Part shown: positions 1 to 10,494 of the stretch, one piece after another | Layout of the letters: the number at the start of each line of letters is the position of its first letter | How positions within the stretch are numbered: the stretch's first letter is position 1 | Assembly: GCA_032622095.1 (NCBI GenBank) | Contig: CP136069.1 | Location: 127,245,450 to 127,309,449, forward strand | Reading direction: 5' to 3' | DNA length: 64,000 nt | From: Siphonodentalium dalli | Lineage: Eukaryota > Mollusca > Scaphopoda > Gadilida > Siphonodentaliidae | The notes under the pieces: generated by a model | The model's database searches: none | What the model saw: the letters and a program-made list of their open reading frames with translations, nothing else | Told to the model about the DNA's origin: nothing | Program-made: the position numbers and the translations under genes

Positions 1-79
1 AAATATTCGAGGAGATTGAAGCCAGAGAGAATGAAAAAGAAGAAAGAAAGAGGAAAGAACACAACTTATGTATGTTTAA

Positions 80-548
80 AGGTACTCAATCCGTAAAGAG
101 GGTCCCCATCTCAACAGATTCCAACAACAACAATCCGATCAGAGGGTCCTATATTACTATTTCTTTGGCTTTGGGGGTAAACAATATTTGATTCGAGTCG
201 AGGAACCCATCAAACAAAGCTCAGAGTTATTAGATATTGATTTTTGAAATTTGTTATGTTCTCGAGATGAGTACTAATAACTGCCGTAATCTGCTCTGGA
301 TGTGTACTCCAAATCTATTCAAACAGACAAGGATGGATAACTCTAAAATCAAGTGGTAATTTTAACGCAATTTTGACTGAGTTCTGGGCCAGATAGTATT
401 CCCGATAATGAAAAATAATAGATTTCTAAAATCGATATCTAACAAATCTGAGCTTTGATGGGTGACTTCCTCGACTCGAATCAAATATTTTTGACCCCCG
501 AAGCCATTGAAATAGTAATTGAGAGGAGTTTTATCGGATTGAGTACCT
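80..548. mobile_element. 469-bp TTAA-flanked long-TIR element (Kolobok-like), copy 1
   Basis: Termini AGGTACTCAATCCG... and ...CGGATTGAGTACCT are inverted, and each is followed outward by TTAA (76-79 and 549-552). The arms are long (over 100 bp, imperfect). No coding capacity is present. TTAA duplication with an AGG start resembles Kolobok superfamily ends, whereas piggyBac normally starts CCC. It interrupts the LINE ORF1-like frame. Confidence 0.85.
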
Positions 549-980
549 TTAATGTACCAGAAAGCGTCAGCAACGACCCGAAGGAGAGAAAACAACATGA
601 TAGCACTATAATACAACATATATATGATAAACTTGTTCCAGAAGAACAAAGAAGTGGGAACCTTATCATAACAAAATGTGTTCAGGTTAGGCCCAATACC
701 TAAAGGAGAGAGGAAGAAATTCCGTCCAATCAAGGTCACTCTAGAAAGCAGCACTCAACTCAACCAACTACTTTCCAATGCACACAAAATCGCATCTCTC
801 ACCGATAAGGATTTTGAAGACTTAGTAATAGCCAGGGACCTCACTCCCGAACAACGCGACCAAAGGAAAACTTTTCAAGCAGAATTAAAGGAGAAGAACC
901 GAAATGGGAAAGAGTATCAAATCAGGGGAGGAAAAGTTACCAAAATAAAGGAAGGAGAAAAGAAGACCCCCTCAGAGTAG
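549..980 (+). pseudogene. LINE ORF1-like region, frameshifted
   Basis: Two overlapping frames continue each other: FNVPESVSNDPKERKQHDST... (to about 660) and then FRLGPIPKGERKKFRPIKVT..., DLTPEQRDQRKTF, YQIRGGKVTK. The RLG...RPIKVTL...DLTPEQR pattern is typical of the region upstream of the endonuclease in CR1-like LINEs. A frameshift lies near 660-680. The frame before the TTAA insertion (positions 3-79, EEIEARENEKEERKRKEHN) continues into this segment when that element is removed. Confidence 0.75.
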
Positions 981-1011
981 GAATTTTAAAGATTTTAACC
1001 GGAAAGATGCT

Positions 1012-2951
1012 ACAGACATGACAATTGGAACTTGTTCCCTATTCCTTATTCCTTATTTTCAAAAATGTCGCTTTCGGCATGGGTGGGTGGCCCGCCCCAA
1101 ATACCACCTAGAAACACCCCGACCCCCCACCCATCACCCCCGGGGGGTGCCACCCCGAGGGGGTGAAAATGGGGTATGGACCATTTTCGAGAACGGTAAG
1201 GATTTCGACCGATTTGACGGCATGGGTGGGTGGCCCGCTCCAAATACCACCTAGAAACACCCCGACCCCCCACCCATCACCCCCGGGGGGTGTCACCCCG
1301 AGGGGGTGAAAATGGGGTATGGACCATTTTCGAGAACGGTAAGGATTTCGACCGATTTGACGGCATGGGTGGGTGGCCCGCCCCAAATACCACATAGAAA
1401 CACCCCGACCCCCACCCATCACACCCGGGGGGTGCCACCCCGAGGGGGTGAAAATGGGGTTTGGACCATTTTCGAGAACGGTAAGGATTTCGACCGATTT
1501 GACGGCATGGGTGGGTGGCCCGCCCCAAATACCACCTAGAAACACCCCGACCCCCCACCCATCACCCCGGTGGTGCCACCCCGAGGGGGTGAAAATGGGG
1601 TATGGACCATTTTCGAGAACGGTAAGGGTTTCGACCGATTTGACGGTATGGGTGGTTGGCCCGCCCCAAATACCACCTAGAAACACCCCGACCCCCCACC
1701 CATCACCCCCGGGGGTGCCATCCCGAGGGGGTGAAAATGGGGTATGGACCATTTTCGAGAACGGTAAGGATTTCGACCGATTTGACGGCATGGGTGGGTG
1801 GCCCGCCCCAAATACCACATAGAAACACCCCGACCCCCCACCCATCACCCCCGGGGGTGCCACCCCGAGGGGTGAAAATGGGGTTTGAACCATTTTCGAG
1901 AACGGTAAGGATTTCGACCGATTTGACGGCATGGTGGTGGCCCGCCCCAAATACCACCTAGAAACACCCCGACCCCCCACCCATCACCCCCGGGGGGTAT
2001 CACCCCGAGGGGGTGAAAATGGGGTATGGACCATTTTCGAGAACGGTAAGGATTTCGACCGATTTGACGGCATGGGTGGGTGGCCCGCCCCAAATACCAC
2101 CTAGAAACACCCCGACCCCCCACCCATCACCCCCGGGGGGTGTCACCCCGAGGGGGTGAAAATGGGGTATGGACCATTTTCGAGAACGGTAAGGATTTCG
2201 ACCGATTTGACGGCATGGGTGGGTGGCCCGCCTCAAATACCACCTAGAAACACACCGACCCCCCCCCCACCATCACCCCCGGGGGGTGCCACCCCGAGGG
2301 GGTGAAAATGGGGTTTGGACCATTTTCGAGAACGGTAAGGATTTCGACCGATTTGACGGCATGGGTGGGTGGCCCGCCCCAAATACCACCTAGAAACACC
2401 CGACCCCCCACCATCACCCCCGGGGGTGCCACCCGAGGGGGTGAAAATGGGGTATGGACCATTTTCGAGAACGGTAAGGATTTCGACCGATTTGACGGCA
2501 TGGGTGGGTGGCCCGCCCCAAATACCACCTAGAAACACCCCGACCCCCCCCCCACCTAGGTGGTATTTGGGGCGGGCCACACACCCATGCCGTCAAATCG
2601 GTCGAAATCCTTACCGTTCTCGAAAGTGGTCCATACCCCATTTTCACCCCTCGGGGTGACACCCCCCGGGGGTGATGGGTGGGGGTCGGGGTGTTTCTAG
2701 GTGGTATTTGGGGCGGGCCACCCACCCATGCCGTCAAATCGGTCGAAATCCTTACCGTTCTCGAAAATGGTCCATACCCCATTTTCACCCCCTCGGGGTG
2801 GCACCCCCCGGGGGTGATGGGTGGGGGGTCGGTGTGTTTCTAGGTGGTATTTGGGGCGGGCCACCCACCCATGCCGTCAAATCGGTCGAAAGCGACATTT
2901 TTTTAAATAAGAAATAAGGAATAGGGAATAAGTTCCAATTGTCATGTCTGT
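1012..2951. mobile_element. TIR element with GC-rich minisatellite core and 9-bp target duplication
   Basis: Flanks carry the direct repeat AAAGATGCT (1003-1011 and 2952-2960). The termini ACAGACATGACAATTGGAAC and its inverse continue as about 60-bp inverted repeats with CCCTATTCCTTAT motifs, and between them lies a 142-bp tandem repeat. A 9-bp duplication is typical of Mutator-like elements and also seen in Merlin, so the superfamily is uncertain. No transposase is encoded. The long minus-strand frames here are only translations of the tandem repeat. Confidence 0.8.
1076..2890. repeat. 142-bp GC-rich minisatellite, about 10 direct units then about 2.4 inverted units
   Basis: The marker GGCATGGGTGGGTGGCCCGC recurs near 1076, 1219, 1362, 1504, 1645, 1787, 1928, 2069, 2212, 2358 and 2497, a period of 139-146 bp. 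Around 2553 the array flips orientation, producing a head-to-head palindrome of roughly 330-bp arms. Units contain C- and G-runs such as CCCCCGGGGGG. Differences between units are mostly run-length changes. Confidence 0.9.
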
Positions 2952-3760
2952 AAAGATGCTGCCAAAAATGATGTAAATACAAATATTTTTAACCAGAAAC
3001 AGGACAGGTCAATTAAAGTCGCCTATTCAAATGTAGACTCACTGCTGAACAAGAGAGACGAATTAGCAGCTCTAATTGGAAAAGAATCACCTGACGTGCT
3101 CTTATACTTACAGAAATAACACAAAAAAATGGCCAAAATTTACAACCAGAAGAGTTTGAATTACAAGGATATGAGATGTTCATAAATGAATTAGGATCAG
3201 GAAGAGGGGTTGCAATCTATGTCACTAAAACCTTGAAAGCCAATATCGTGGAGGATCTTACAACCAGTGAAGGAGTTGAATCAGTTTGGTGTGGCATAAA
3301 ACTCAACACAGAAGACAACCTCCTAATCGGATGCGTATACAGAAGTCCATCAAACAACAGTGACAAAAATAAGAAAACAAATAAGATCTTATGCACCGCC
3401 ACAAGGAGAAAGGACTCTCATATGCTGGTATGTGGTGACTTCAACTACAAAGAGATAGACTGGGAAACACATGCAGCACGTCAGAAACTAGCGATGAATT
3501 TGACTTCCTAGAAAATTTCGGGGATGCAGGGATTTACCAACACGTAAGAGATCCAACAAGACAGAGAGAAGGACAACAAGAATCACTGTTAGATCTCATC
3601 TTCACGAACGAAGAACTAATGATATCAGATCTGAAACATTTACCTCCATTAGGCAAGAGCGACCACCACATGCTACTATTTGATTTTGTATGCTATGCAG
3701 ATGGAGTGGAAGAGGATGTCAACAGACCACAATATCATAAAGGAGACTACGTGAGGAACT
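2952..3760 (+). pseudogene. LINE endonuclease domain, broken
   Basis: Translated pieces show AYSNVDSLLNKRDELAALIG, ESPDVL, TEITQKNGQNLQPEEFELQG, GRGVAIYV, LLIGCVYRSPSNN, LVCGDFNYKEIDWE, SLLDLIFTNEE and KSDHHMLLFDF. These are the ordered motifs of apurinic-type LINE endonucleases, including the GDFN and SDH signatures. At least two frameshifts separate the pieces (near 3110 and 3500). Confidence 0.8.
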
Positions 3761-4276
3761 GAATGGAGGATGGGAGGAAGATGATGAAATGACAGTAGAA
3801 TCCCTATGGCTCCGTCTGAAAGAGAGATTACTGGAAGCATCAAATAAACACATACCAACATCAGTCATGAAGTCAAGCACCAAGAAGCAAAAATGGACGA
3901 CAGTATCAGCACTGAATGCAGTTAAGGAGAAGCACCAAAAGTGGAAAAAATATATCTACAGCAAGGAGGAATCAAAATACAGAGAATACATTCAAGCAAG
4001 AAATAAAGCAACACGGGAATGCAGAATAGCACGCAAAAACTATGAGAAAAAGCTAGCCGAGAGTATCAAAAGTGACCCGAAGACATTTTGGAACTATATA
4101 CGAAGCAAAACAAAAGTCAAAGCAGGGATGGGGGATATACAGAGAGACGAAGATGCAGAAAAGGCAGAAATTTTAAATAGATACTCAGCAGTGTCTATAC
4201 CATTGAAGGAGATGCAGAGGTTCCTCTTCCCAGAGAAATTGAGGTAGAAAACAGTGTCGAGCTAAAAGATATAGTT

Positions 4277-5102
4277 GTGAACGAAGAAATTGTAATGAGA
4301 CACCTGCTCGAACTGGATACGTCAGGAGAAGACAAACTGCATCCTCGAGTTCTGAAAGAAGCTGCAAGCAGTATCTGTCCTGCTATGACATACCTTTTTA
4401 AAAGACCAATAGCCACGGGGGAGGTTCCAACAGATTGGAGAAATGCTACTGTATGCCCAATATTCAAGAAAGGAAACAAGAAGAAAGCCGAGAACTATAG
4501 ACCCGTCAGCCTCACGAGCATCATATGTAAACTAATGGAAAAAATAGTAAGGGATAACATCATGGAGTACTTAGAAGAAAACGAATTGTTTACAGATAAC
4601 CAACATGGCTTTAGGGCAAAAAGATCCTGCGTCTCACAACTACTGGAAGTTCAAGACGACCTTACATCATACATCGACGAAGGTAGAAGCATCGATATTA
4701 TATACCTTGACTTCCGTAAGGCGTTCGATACATGCAGTACCGCACAGAAGACTCATGGCAAAACTACACGCAAACAAGATCCAAGGAAATGTACATCGAT
4801 GGCTAAACAACTTCATAACAGGAAGGAAACAATCGGTTAGAGTAAACGGAATACTATCAGCAAAATCAGATGTAACCAGCGGAATCCCCCAGGGCTCATC
4901 AACTCGCAATGCAAACTGTTCGCCGACGACACAAAAATATACACAGATATCAAGGATATCCAAGACAAAATGAAACTCCAACAAGACCTAGATACATTAT
5001 CAGATTGGTCAGAAAGATGGCTCCTGAGATTCAATGCAGCCAAATGCAAAGTACTCCATATAGGACGAGAAAACCCAAAAATTCAGCTACCACATAAAAG
5101 AA
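4277..5102 (+). pseudogene. LINE reverse transcriptase, frameshifted and internally deleted
   Basis: Motifs in order: DWRNATVCPIFKKGNKKKAE, NYRPVSLTSIICKLMEKIVR, NQHGFRAKRSCVSQLLEV, IDIIYLDFRKAFD, then in a second frame NNFITGRKQSVRVNG and VTSGIPQGS, then in a third FADDTKIY and LSDWSERWLLRFNAAKCKVL. The stretch normally lying between GIPQGS and CKLFADD (LGPxLF, INDL) is missing, so this copy cannot encode an active enzyme. Confidence 0.85.
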
Positions 5103-5594
5103 GCAAATAAAGAAATACAAATCCAACCAACTGAATCTGAGAAGGACATTGGCGTTATATTTGACTCAGCACTATCTTTCAACTCACACATATCAACAGC
5201 AGTCAACAAAGCGAATCAAAGAATAGGACTAATTAGAAGATCCTTCAACTACATAGATGACAACATGCTAAAGATTCTATATAAATCCATGGACGTAAAT
5301 ATATACATCGCTGATAAATCCCTCATTAGACCAATGGTCGAGTATGCCTCATCAATATGGAACCCGCACCTACGAAAACACCAGATATTAATCGAAAGCG
5401 TCCAGAGAAGATCCACTAAACTGACAACTATACCAACAATATGTAATATCAAGACAACGAGGGAAGAAATAAACATCTTGGACTACCGACACTCCAATAC
5501 CGTCGAGAGAGGTGCGATATGATACACATGTTTAAAGTATTAAACAAAATAGATACAGTAGTATGGCAAGCCGTTTTCACATTTTTGATTGATT

Positions 5595-5890
5595 TAGACT
5601 TAAGTCCAATTATTTGGACTTAAGTCCAATTATTTGGACTTAAGTCCAAATAATTGGACTTAAGTCCAAATGAATTGGACTTAAGTCCAAATGAATTGGA
5701 CTTAAGTCCAATTAGCGAATTGATTTGGACTTAAGTCCAAATCAATTGGACTTAAGTCCAAATAATTGGACTTAAGTCCAATAATTGGATTTAAGTCCAA
5801 TTATTAGGACTTAAGTCCAATTATTTGGACTTAAGTCCAATTAGTGAATTGATTTGGACTTAAGTCCAATTCATTTGGACTTAAGTCCAA
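5595..5890. repeat. Palindrome comb: 14 copies of TTGGACTTAAGTCCAA
   Basis: The 12-nt perfect palindrome GGACTTAAGTCC recurs with a centre-to-centre spacing of mostly 19-20 bp, with wider gaps near 5700-5730 and 5830-5857 where GCGAATTGATT or GTGAATTGATT is added. A few copies carry single changes (TAGACTT at the outer end, GGATTTAAG). The even spacing suggests an array of protein-binding sites within the element end. Confidence 0.9.
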
Positions 5891-6647
5891 TTCATCTGGT
5901 TTGAAACGATAGTCCCCTTCTTTGTAATGGTATATTCCTGCAAGTTTTGATTGACAGTCAAACTCCGTACTAACCAGGGCATTCCTGACTCCAAGACTAA
6001 CTCCGTACGTCCCCTTTGCCACGTGGCTTGTTTTCGGCATGCCGAGATTGAAAATGTTTCGAATCCGAATTGGCATCTTAATAAATGCTAACTGCATGCA
6101 TGAATGAAGTAAAATTAATTCACGACTTGATTCAATTGTTATTTGACAGCATGTAGTGTAGGCTACACGCAGTTTCGTTTATTGCATTTACTAAGTGTCT
6201 TATTTGTATAATTTGCTCGATTTTCAAAGTCAATGTAATAAGGGTGTACTCGAAAGTCGAATTATGCCAAAACAATAGATTAGAGTGACTCCCCTTTCCC
6301 CACCCGGACAATTACCCACCGGACATTTACCCACCATACTAATAAAATGCAGACATCAAAGAATGCTTTGACTGATCAGTGAAGCATGGTCAGTGAGGCC
6401 ACCTCAAGCGATGTCAACTCAGTCGATGTAATGTTTTGACAGACACGAAAGCGAGTTTTGACAAACATGAAAGAGTGCTTTGACGATAGTTTGGGAAATC
6501 AACGCAGTTATGTTGAGAAAGCTAACAATTAACAAGATCAACAAGAATTAGACCCAAATGTAAACGGCCATTTTCCCACAACTCCGCCCTATGAGCAAAA
6601 CCAGACCTGCTTAATATCTGATGGGGGTGTTTCTTATACAGATGAAT

Positions 6648-6915
6648 TGGACTTAAGTCCAAATGAATTGTACTTAAGTCCAAATACCACATAATTGTGA
6701 ATTCGGCGAGGAATTGGACTTAAGTCCAAATAGATGAAAATATCGGTATTTTGACTTAAGTCCAAATCAATTGGACTTAAGTCCAATTCCTCGCCGAATT
6801 CACAATTATGTGGTATTTGGACTTAAGTCCAATTCGCTATTTGGACTTAAGTCCAATTATTTGGACTTAAGTCCAATTATTTGGACTTAAGTCAAAATAA
6901 TTGGACTTAAGTCTG
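6648..6915. repeat. Second palindrome comb with internal inverted repeat
   Basis: About ten copies of GGACTTAAGTCC or one-base variants. Between them a unique segment (CAAATACCACATAATTGTGA then ATTCGGCGAGGAATT) occurs once near 6679-6717 and again inverted near 6779-6822, so the comb contains its own nested inverted repeat. This points to a past inversion duplication inside the element. Confidence 0.85.
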
Positions 6916-6947
6916 AATCAATCGAAAATGTGAAAACGGCTTGCCAT

Positions 6948-7216
6948 ACAGTAGTCCTACCATCAGCAAAAAAAATCATACTCAACAACCACAAGAGGAC
7001 ACAAAGACAAACTACAAAAATAAATCCACAAGAACAATACATCAGCCAACAGCTTTGTACCTCGCAGCACAAACTGTTGGAACAGCCTGACGGAGTTATG
7101 TACGGGAGCGACAGATGTCAATGAATTTAAATCAATTCTGAACGAGACCTGGAGAGGAAGACCCAACAAATTTTATTTTAAATTCAATAATGAAAAACCA
7201 AAAAAAAAGAAGAAGA
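6948..7216 (+). pseudogene. LINE C-terminal tail and 3' end
   Basis: One frame reads NSFVPRSTNCWNSLTELCTG, ATDVNEFKSILNETWRGRPN and KFYFKFNN, the usual WNSLP...V..FK tail of CR1/jockey-like LINEs, followed by an A-rich stretch. It resumes directly after the hAT-like insertion. The exact 3' end is approximate. Confidence 0.65.
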
Positions 7217-8263
7217 TTTTAATGCACTGTAAATACAAGCACGTCGCCAAAACGCCACAGATAGTTACAAAAGTATTTGGAACTAACGAAGAGGTCAACA
7301 CAAGCCTCTAGGCTTATAAGAAGACCGAAGATCACATGTAATCACAGGTAATCACAGGTAATCATAACTGCAGAAATCGTTGAACCCAGGTTACGTGAAC
7401 TAGTTAGAGTCTCTTTGGCTGAACTTGTTTGTTATCGCTATTCTAGTGTCCGACTGGCTTATGTGTATGTCCTTCGTGTAAGAATACTGAATACACTAAC
7501 CTTAACCCTAACCCTAGCACTATAACCCGGCCTAACCCTAACACCAACCTTAACCATAAACCTAACCCTAACCATAATACATATAGAGAATGGAGGGTGG
7601 TGCGTGGTTTCGTGTATTCTTACAAGAAGGATATACCGGCTGAAAAATTATGGCAAAAAAAGACTATAACGCGACTCGATCGTCTGTCTGTTATTTCCGA
7701 AAAGGGTTGTGCAGGTATAACCATTGTGTTTATGGTATTTTTTGTTAGCGCTGGGCACTAATTAGCGCACATAATTATGTGGATGAACTTTACTTAAAAT
7801 GCGTTATTCTAAAACCAGAAAACGGAGAGTCGGTTTTGAATGAGTTAACGAGCTATATCCGCGCACAAGTCTAAAAAACAGTGGTTACGCAAACGTGTTT
7901 CCGTAGATTCGTTACGCCAACAAAAAATGGGGGAAAAATTGGGCTAGCTTTCTTCACGATTTTTTTTTATACAAAACATGCAAGACGAGTGCATGTTGCA
8001 AATTTCGTTTACCTGTTTACTGACAACATTTCGACATAATGACAAGATCAAGGGATGGATCATCATCGAGACACCGACATAGTAGAAGGTGAAGCTGCTC
8101 GATATCTATACGAAAAATTTAAAAGTGATAAATGTCGTAAAATGAATAAAATGATCCATATCGGTCTAATCGGATTATGATCATAATTCATTATCATATC
8201 GTGCCACTGCCAGGACAAACACTGAAACAGAAACAATGTCAGTGACGCTAATGCAGTATAACT
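7217..8263. other. Non-coding stretch apart from the telomere-motif element
   Basis: Frames are short, stop-rich and unlike any protein I recognise. A repeated ATCACAGGTAATCACAGGTA occurs near 7333-7365. Nothing else is identifiable. Confidence 0.5.
7465..7636. repeat. Short inverted-repeat element enclosing degenerate telomere-motif tract
   Basis: The ends are inverted repeats (CCTTCGTGTAAGAATAC and GTATTCTTACAAGAAGG, one mismatch, extending a few bases outward). Between them 7499-7582 is made of CCCTAA repeats with variants (CCTTAACC, CCTAACACC). CCCTAA/TTAGGG is the common animal telomere motif. The tract is too degenerate and too internal to be a telomere. Confidence 0.7.
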
Positions 8264-9530
8264 AATGGGGTCGTTGTCGTAATGTATATGCACATGCACA
8301 CCAGTCTCAGACGGCCCGAGATTGAAATGTTGCCGTAAATAATTGACGTCTTGTATCACATTCACAATGACGAAACTGCAATAAAATTGACCATCGGTCG
8401 CATATGATATTGAATTATTGATCATAGTTATAGTGGATCCGGGCCCACTCGCCCCAGGGCCAGCTCGCCCCAGGCCGTTTTTGGGGCGAGCTGGCCCACC
8501 TTTCAGGGGCGAGCTGGCCCGGGTATTACATTTGTATTAAAGTTGTAAATAAGTTAATATATATTAATATATTAATTTCTTAAGTTCAGATTATGATATA
8601 TTTCAGAGTTATGTCCATCAATTTTGACATTTAGATTACTTTAGCCACGTTTGTTAGCAAAGAAAATAGCCATGCAGTTTATCACACTAGTTGGTTTGAA
8701 CGACGAACCGGCGAATTCATAAATAACAATAATGAACTGTTTTCACATTCTGGATATTAAAGTTTCTCTTATTCTCTGAGTTCATCTCACTATCTCTGGA
8801 GTTACACAGTAACCAATCGACTAATCACACTTCACAGGATGAGATGGCTTCAGTGTGATAGATAATCACTTTCATATGCCGACCACATACCGTATATAAG
8901 CAGTGCAATATTTATCTGACATCATAACCACAAATATGTTCCGTTGTATCTGCGACTATATACAACGGCAGTGGCTCGACTCAAGTCATTTTCGATCGAG
9001 GAATGGAGTATATTCCGACATGACGTTCGGACAAATAATGATCTCGAATGTTTGTATATTTAATTCAACATTCCAAATTCAATGATACACATCTTGGGTC
9101 TCAGTTGACCGATTTGGGTATCACTTTGTATGGTATCACTTGACTCGGGTATCACTTGACTGTAAGTCAGAGAAAGCAAGCAAAACAACCCCAAAACGAC
9201 AACTTAAATAAGACATTATCCCTTGGGGCGAGCTGGCCCGGGGCGAGCTGGCTCGGGGCGAGCTGGCCCAGGTCGACTGGGGCGAGCTGGCCCTGGGGCG
9301 AGTGGGCCCGTTTCCGTTATAGTACCGGTATTAAACAGCGACCGAAAGAACTGCATGGTTGTTTGATCGATGAACGGAAGAAAATGAACTTACAAAAAAT
9401 ATCAACACGTGTGCATGCATTTATGTAGAAAACAGTCAAAACACTACGACAATGTCAATGAACCTGTCACGTGACACAACGCGAGACTGGTGTGCATTTA
9501 TGTATACAGAAATGCACACGGTGTGCATCT
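8264..9530. repeat. Older dispersed repeat (TAATGGGGTCGTTGTCG family), copy with nested insertion
   Basis: The start CTAATGGGGTCGTTGTCGTA and the segments CGAGATTGAAATGTTGCCGT, AAATGCACACGG and CACGTGTGCATGCATTTATG match, mostly inverted, the copy at 13502-13964. A GC-rich hAT-like element at 8435-9315 splits it. The right border is unclear. It contains mirrored GTGTGCATTTATGTATAC motifs. Confidence 0.6.
8435..9315. mobile_element. hAT-like element with GC-rich subterminal repeats, 8-bp target duplication
   Basis: The direct repeat GTTATAGT flanks both sides (8427-8434 and 9316-9323). The termini GGATCCGGGCCCACTCGCCC and GGAAACGGGCCCACTCGCCC (right end inverted) are followed by copies of GGGGCGAGCTGGCCC: three near the left end and about five near the right. 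The AT-rich interior (8530-9210) has no recognisable transposase. The 8-bp duplication and repeated subterminal sites suit hAT. Confidence 0.85.
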
Positions 9531-9737
9531 ATGTAGAAGGGGGGTGGGACTGGGAGTGGGAGTGAGTGGGTGAGGTTACGCAAACAATAAAATATTATTA
9601 AAAACAACCGCTCTTTAGCAAATGTGAAAATATTCGGGGCACACAAGTTTGTGCGTTTTCAAGATGCAGGGTGTGCACAGTCTCATTCCTGGCTCAGTCA
9701 CACCGCCTGATGCCAGTATTGCCATGCCAGCCCTTAA

Positions 9738-10490
9738 CCCTTTGAACCCGAGAGACCGGAATACCGGTCCAATCCTTATATTCCTATATATCCCGGGAGA
9801 CCGGAATACCGGTCCGGAAATCAGACGATATTTGACACGAAATTACAGCTCAATAAACGCATATATCAACTAGAGTTGTACTTCTACTTTGCACACATGT
9901 GTCACATGTTTACCCATGTGACTTTTATCGACAAACTGATGACAGAGGGTTTGTTTATTTGCGCATGCGCAGAGGCCTATTTCGAGAAAAAAACCCGCTT
10001 TTTATCGTTGGAAAAGGGGCAGTATTTCGTTAGAAATTTCGCGATCAAAGCCCAAATTAACTAGAATAGTGCTTCTATACTTTGCGCGAATGAGTCACAT
10101 GTTCGTACCTCTGATTTTAGCAGCCAAATTGGAAACAGGGGGTCTGTTTCTTCGCGCAAGCACACAGGTGCATTTTGAGAAACGCCTTTTATTGTAGGCA
10201 AAGAATTTCGTTCTAAATATATAGCGCGAGCAAAGAAAGCCCCATATATATCTATATACATGTACATGTATATTGAACGTGGAATAGACTGTCTCGTTGA
10301 AATACATTGTGACATATTTCACCGCACACTTGTTCAGTTAGCATAGTAGATTGCCGTATAGTTGAGCATGTATACATGTATATACGTCCCAATTAAGAGC
10401 TTTATGAGTTACGTCGTCGGAACACAATATATAACGTCAGGCGCCTCGGGTTGAGGTCATTTAACGTTCAGGACGTCAGGGTTCAAAGGG
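9738..10490. mobile_element. TTAA-flanked piggyBac-like non-autonomous element, 753 bp
   Basis: TTAA at 9734-9737 and 10491-10494 borders the inverted ends CCCTTTGAACCC and GGGTTCAAAGGG. TTAA+CCC is the piggyBac terminal pattern. Inside, GAGACCGGAATACCGGTCC occurs twice near the left end, and a segment of about 190 bp (starting CTAGAGTTGTACTTCTAC and CTAGAATAGTGCTTCTAT) is imperfectly duplicated. Small frames here are not genes. Confidence 0.8.
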
Positions 10491-10494
10491 TTAA

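Larger units (their letters stand above)
5563..6947. mobile_element. hAT-like non-autonomous element with palindromic subterminal repeats
   Basis: The 8-bp direct repeat ACAGTAGT flanks it (5555-5562 and 6948-6955). The ends are inverted, starting ATGGCAAGCCGTTTTCACAT at both termini with about 40 bp of near identity. Two combs of TTGGACTTAAGTCCAA lie inside the ends (14 copies at 5595-5890, about 10 at 6648-6915), with a 750-bp unique core that shows no transposase. An 8-bp duplication and subterminal repeats are hAT traits. It sits inside the dead LINE. Confidence 0.85.
1..7216 (+). mobile_element. Decayed CR1/jockey-like non-LTR retrotransposon, 5' end outside window, three insertions
   Basis: Pieces at 1-79, 549-1011, 2952-5562 and 6948 to about 7216 read as successive parts of one LINE: charged coiled ORF1-like region, endonuclease, reverse transcriptase and the usual C-terminal tail, ending near an A-rich stretch. 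They are separated by three TIR elements, each with its own target duplication. Frameshifts, stops and a deletion inside the reverse transcriptase show it is dead. Removing the insertions at 80-548 and 1012-2951 with one target copy restores an uninterrupted local reading frame across each site. Clade assignment (CR1 group) is by motif style only. Confidence 0.85.

Noticed and set aside
1108-1980. 290-residue minus-strand open frame
   Set aside because: It is a translation of the 142-bp minisatellite. All six frames are long there because the unit has few stops and runs of C/G.
3176-5522. Intact LINE protein genes
   Set aside because: Motifs are recognisable but split among frames, with the central reverse-transcriptase segment deleted.
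5595-5890. CRISPR array (regular short repeats)
   Set aside because: Repeats are palindromes with spacers of only 3-8 bp that are themselves alike, in a eukaryotic transposon with TIR and target duplication.
7499-7582. Chromosome-end telomere
   Set aside because: The CCCTAA motifs are few and degenerate, internal, and enclosed by inverted repeats with ordinary sequence on both sides.
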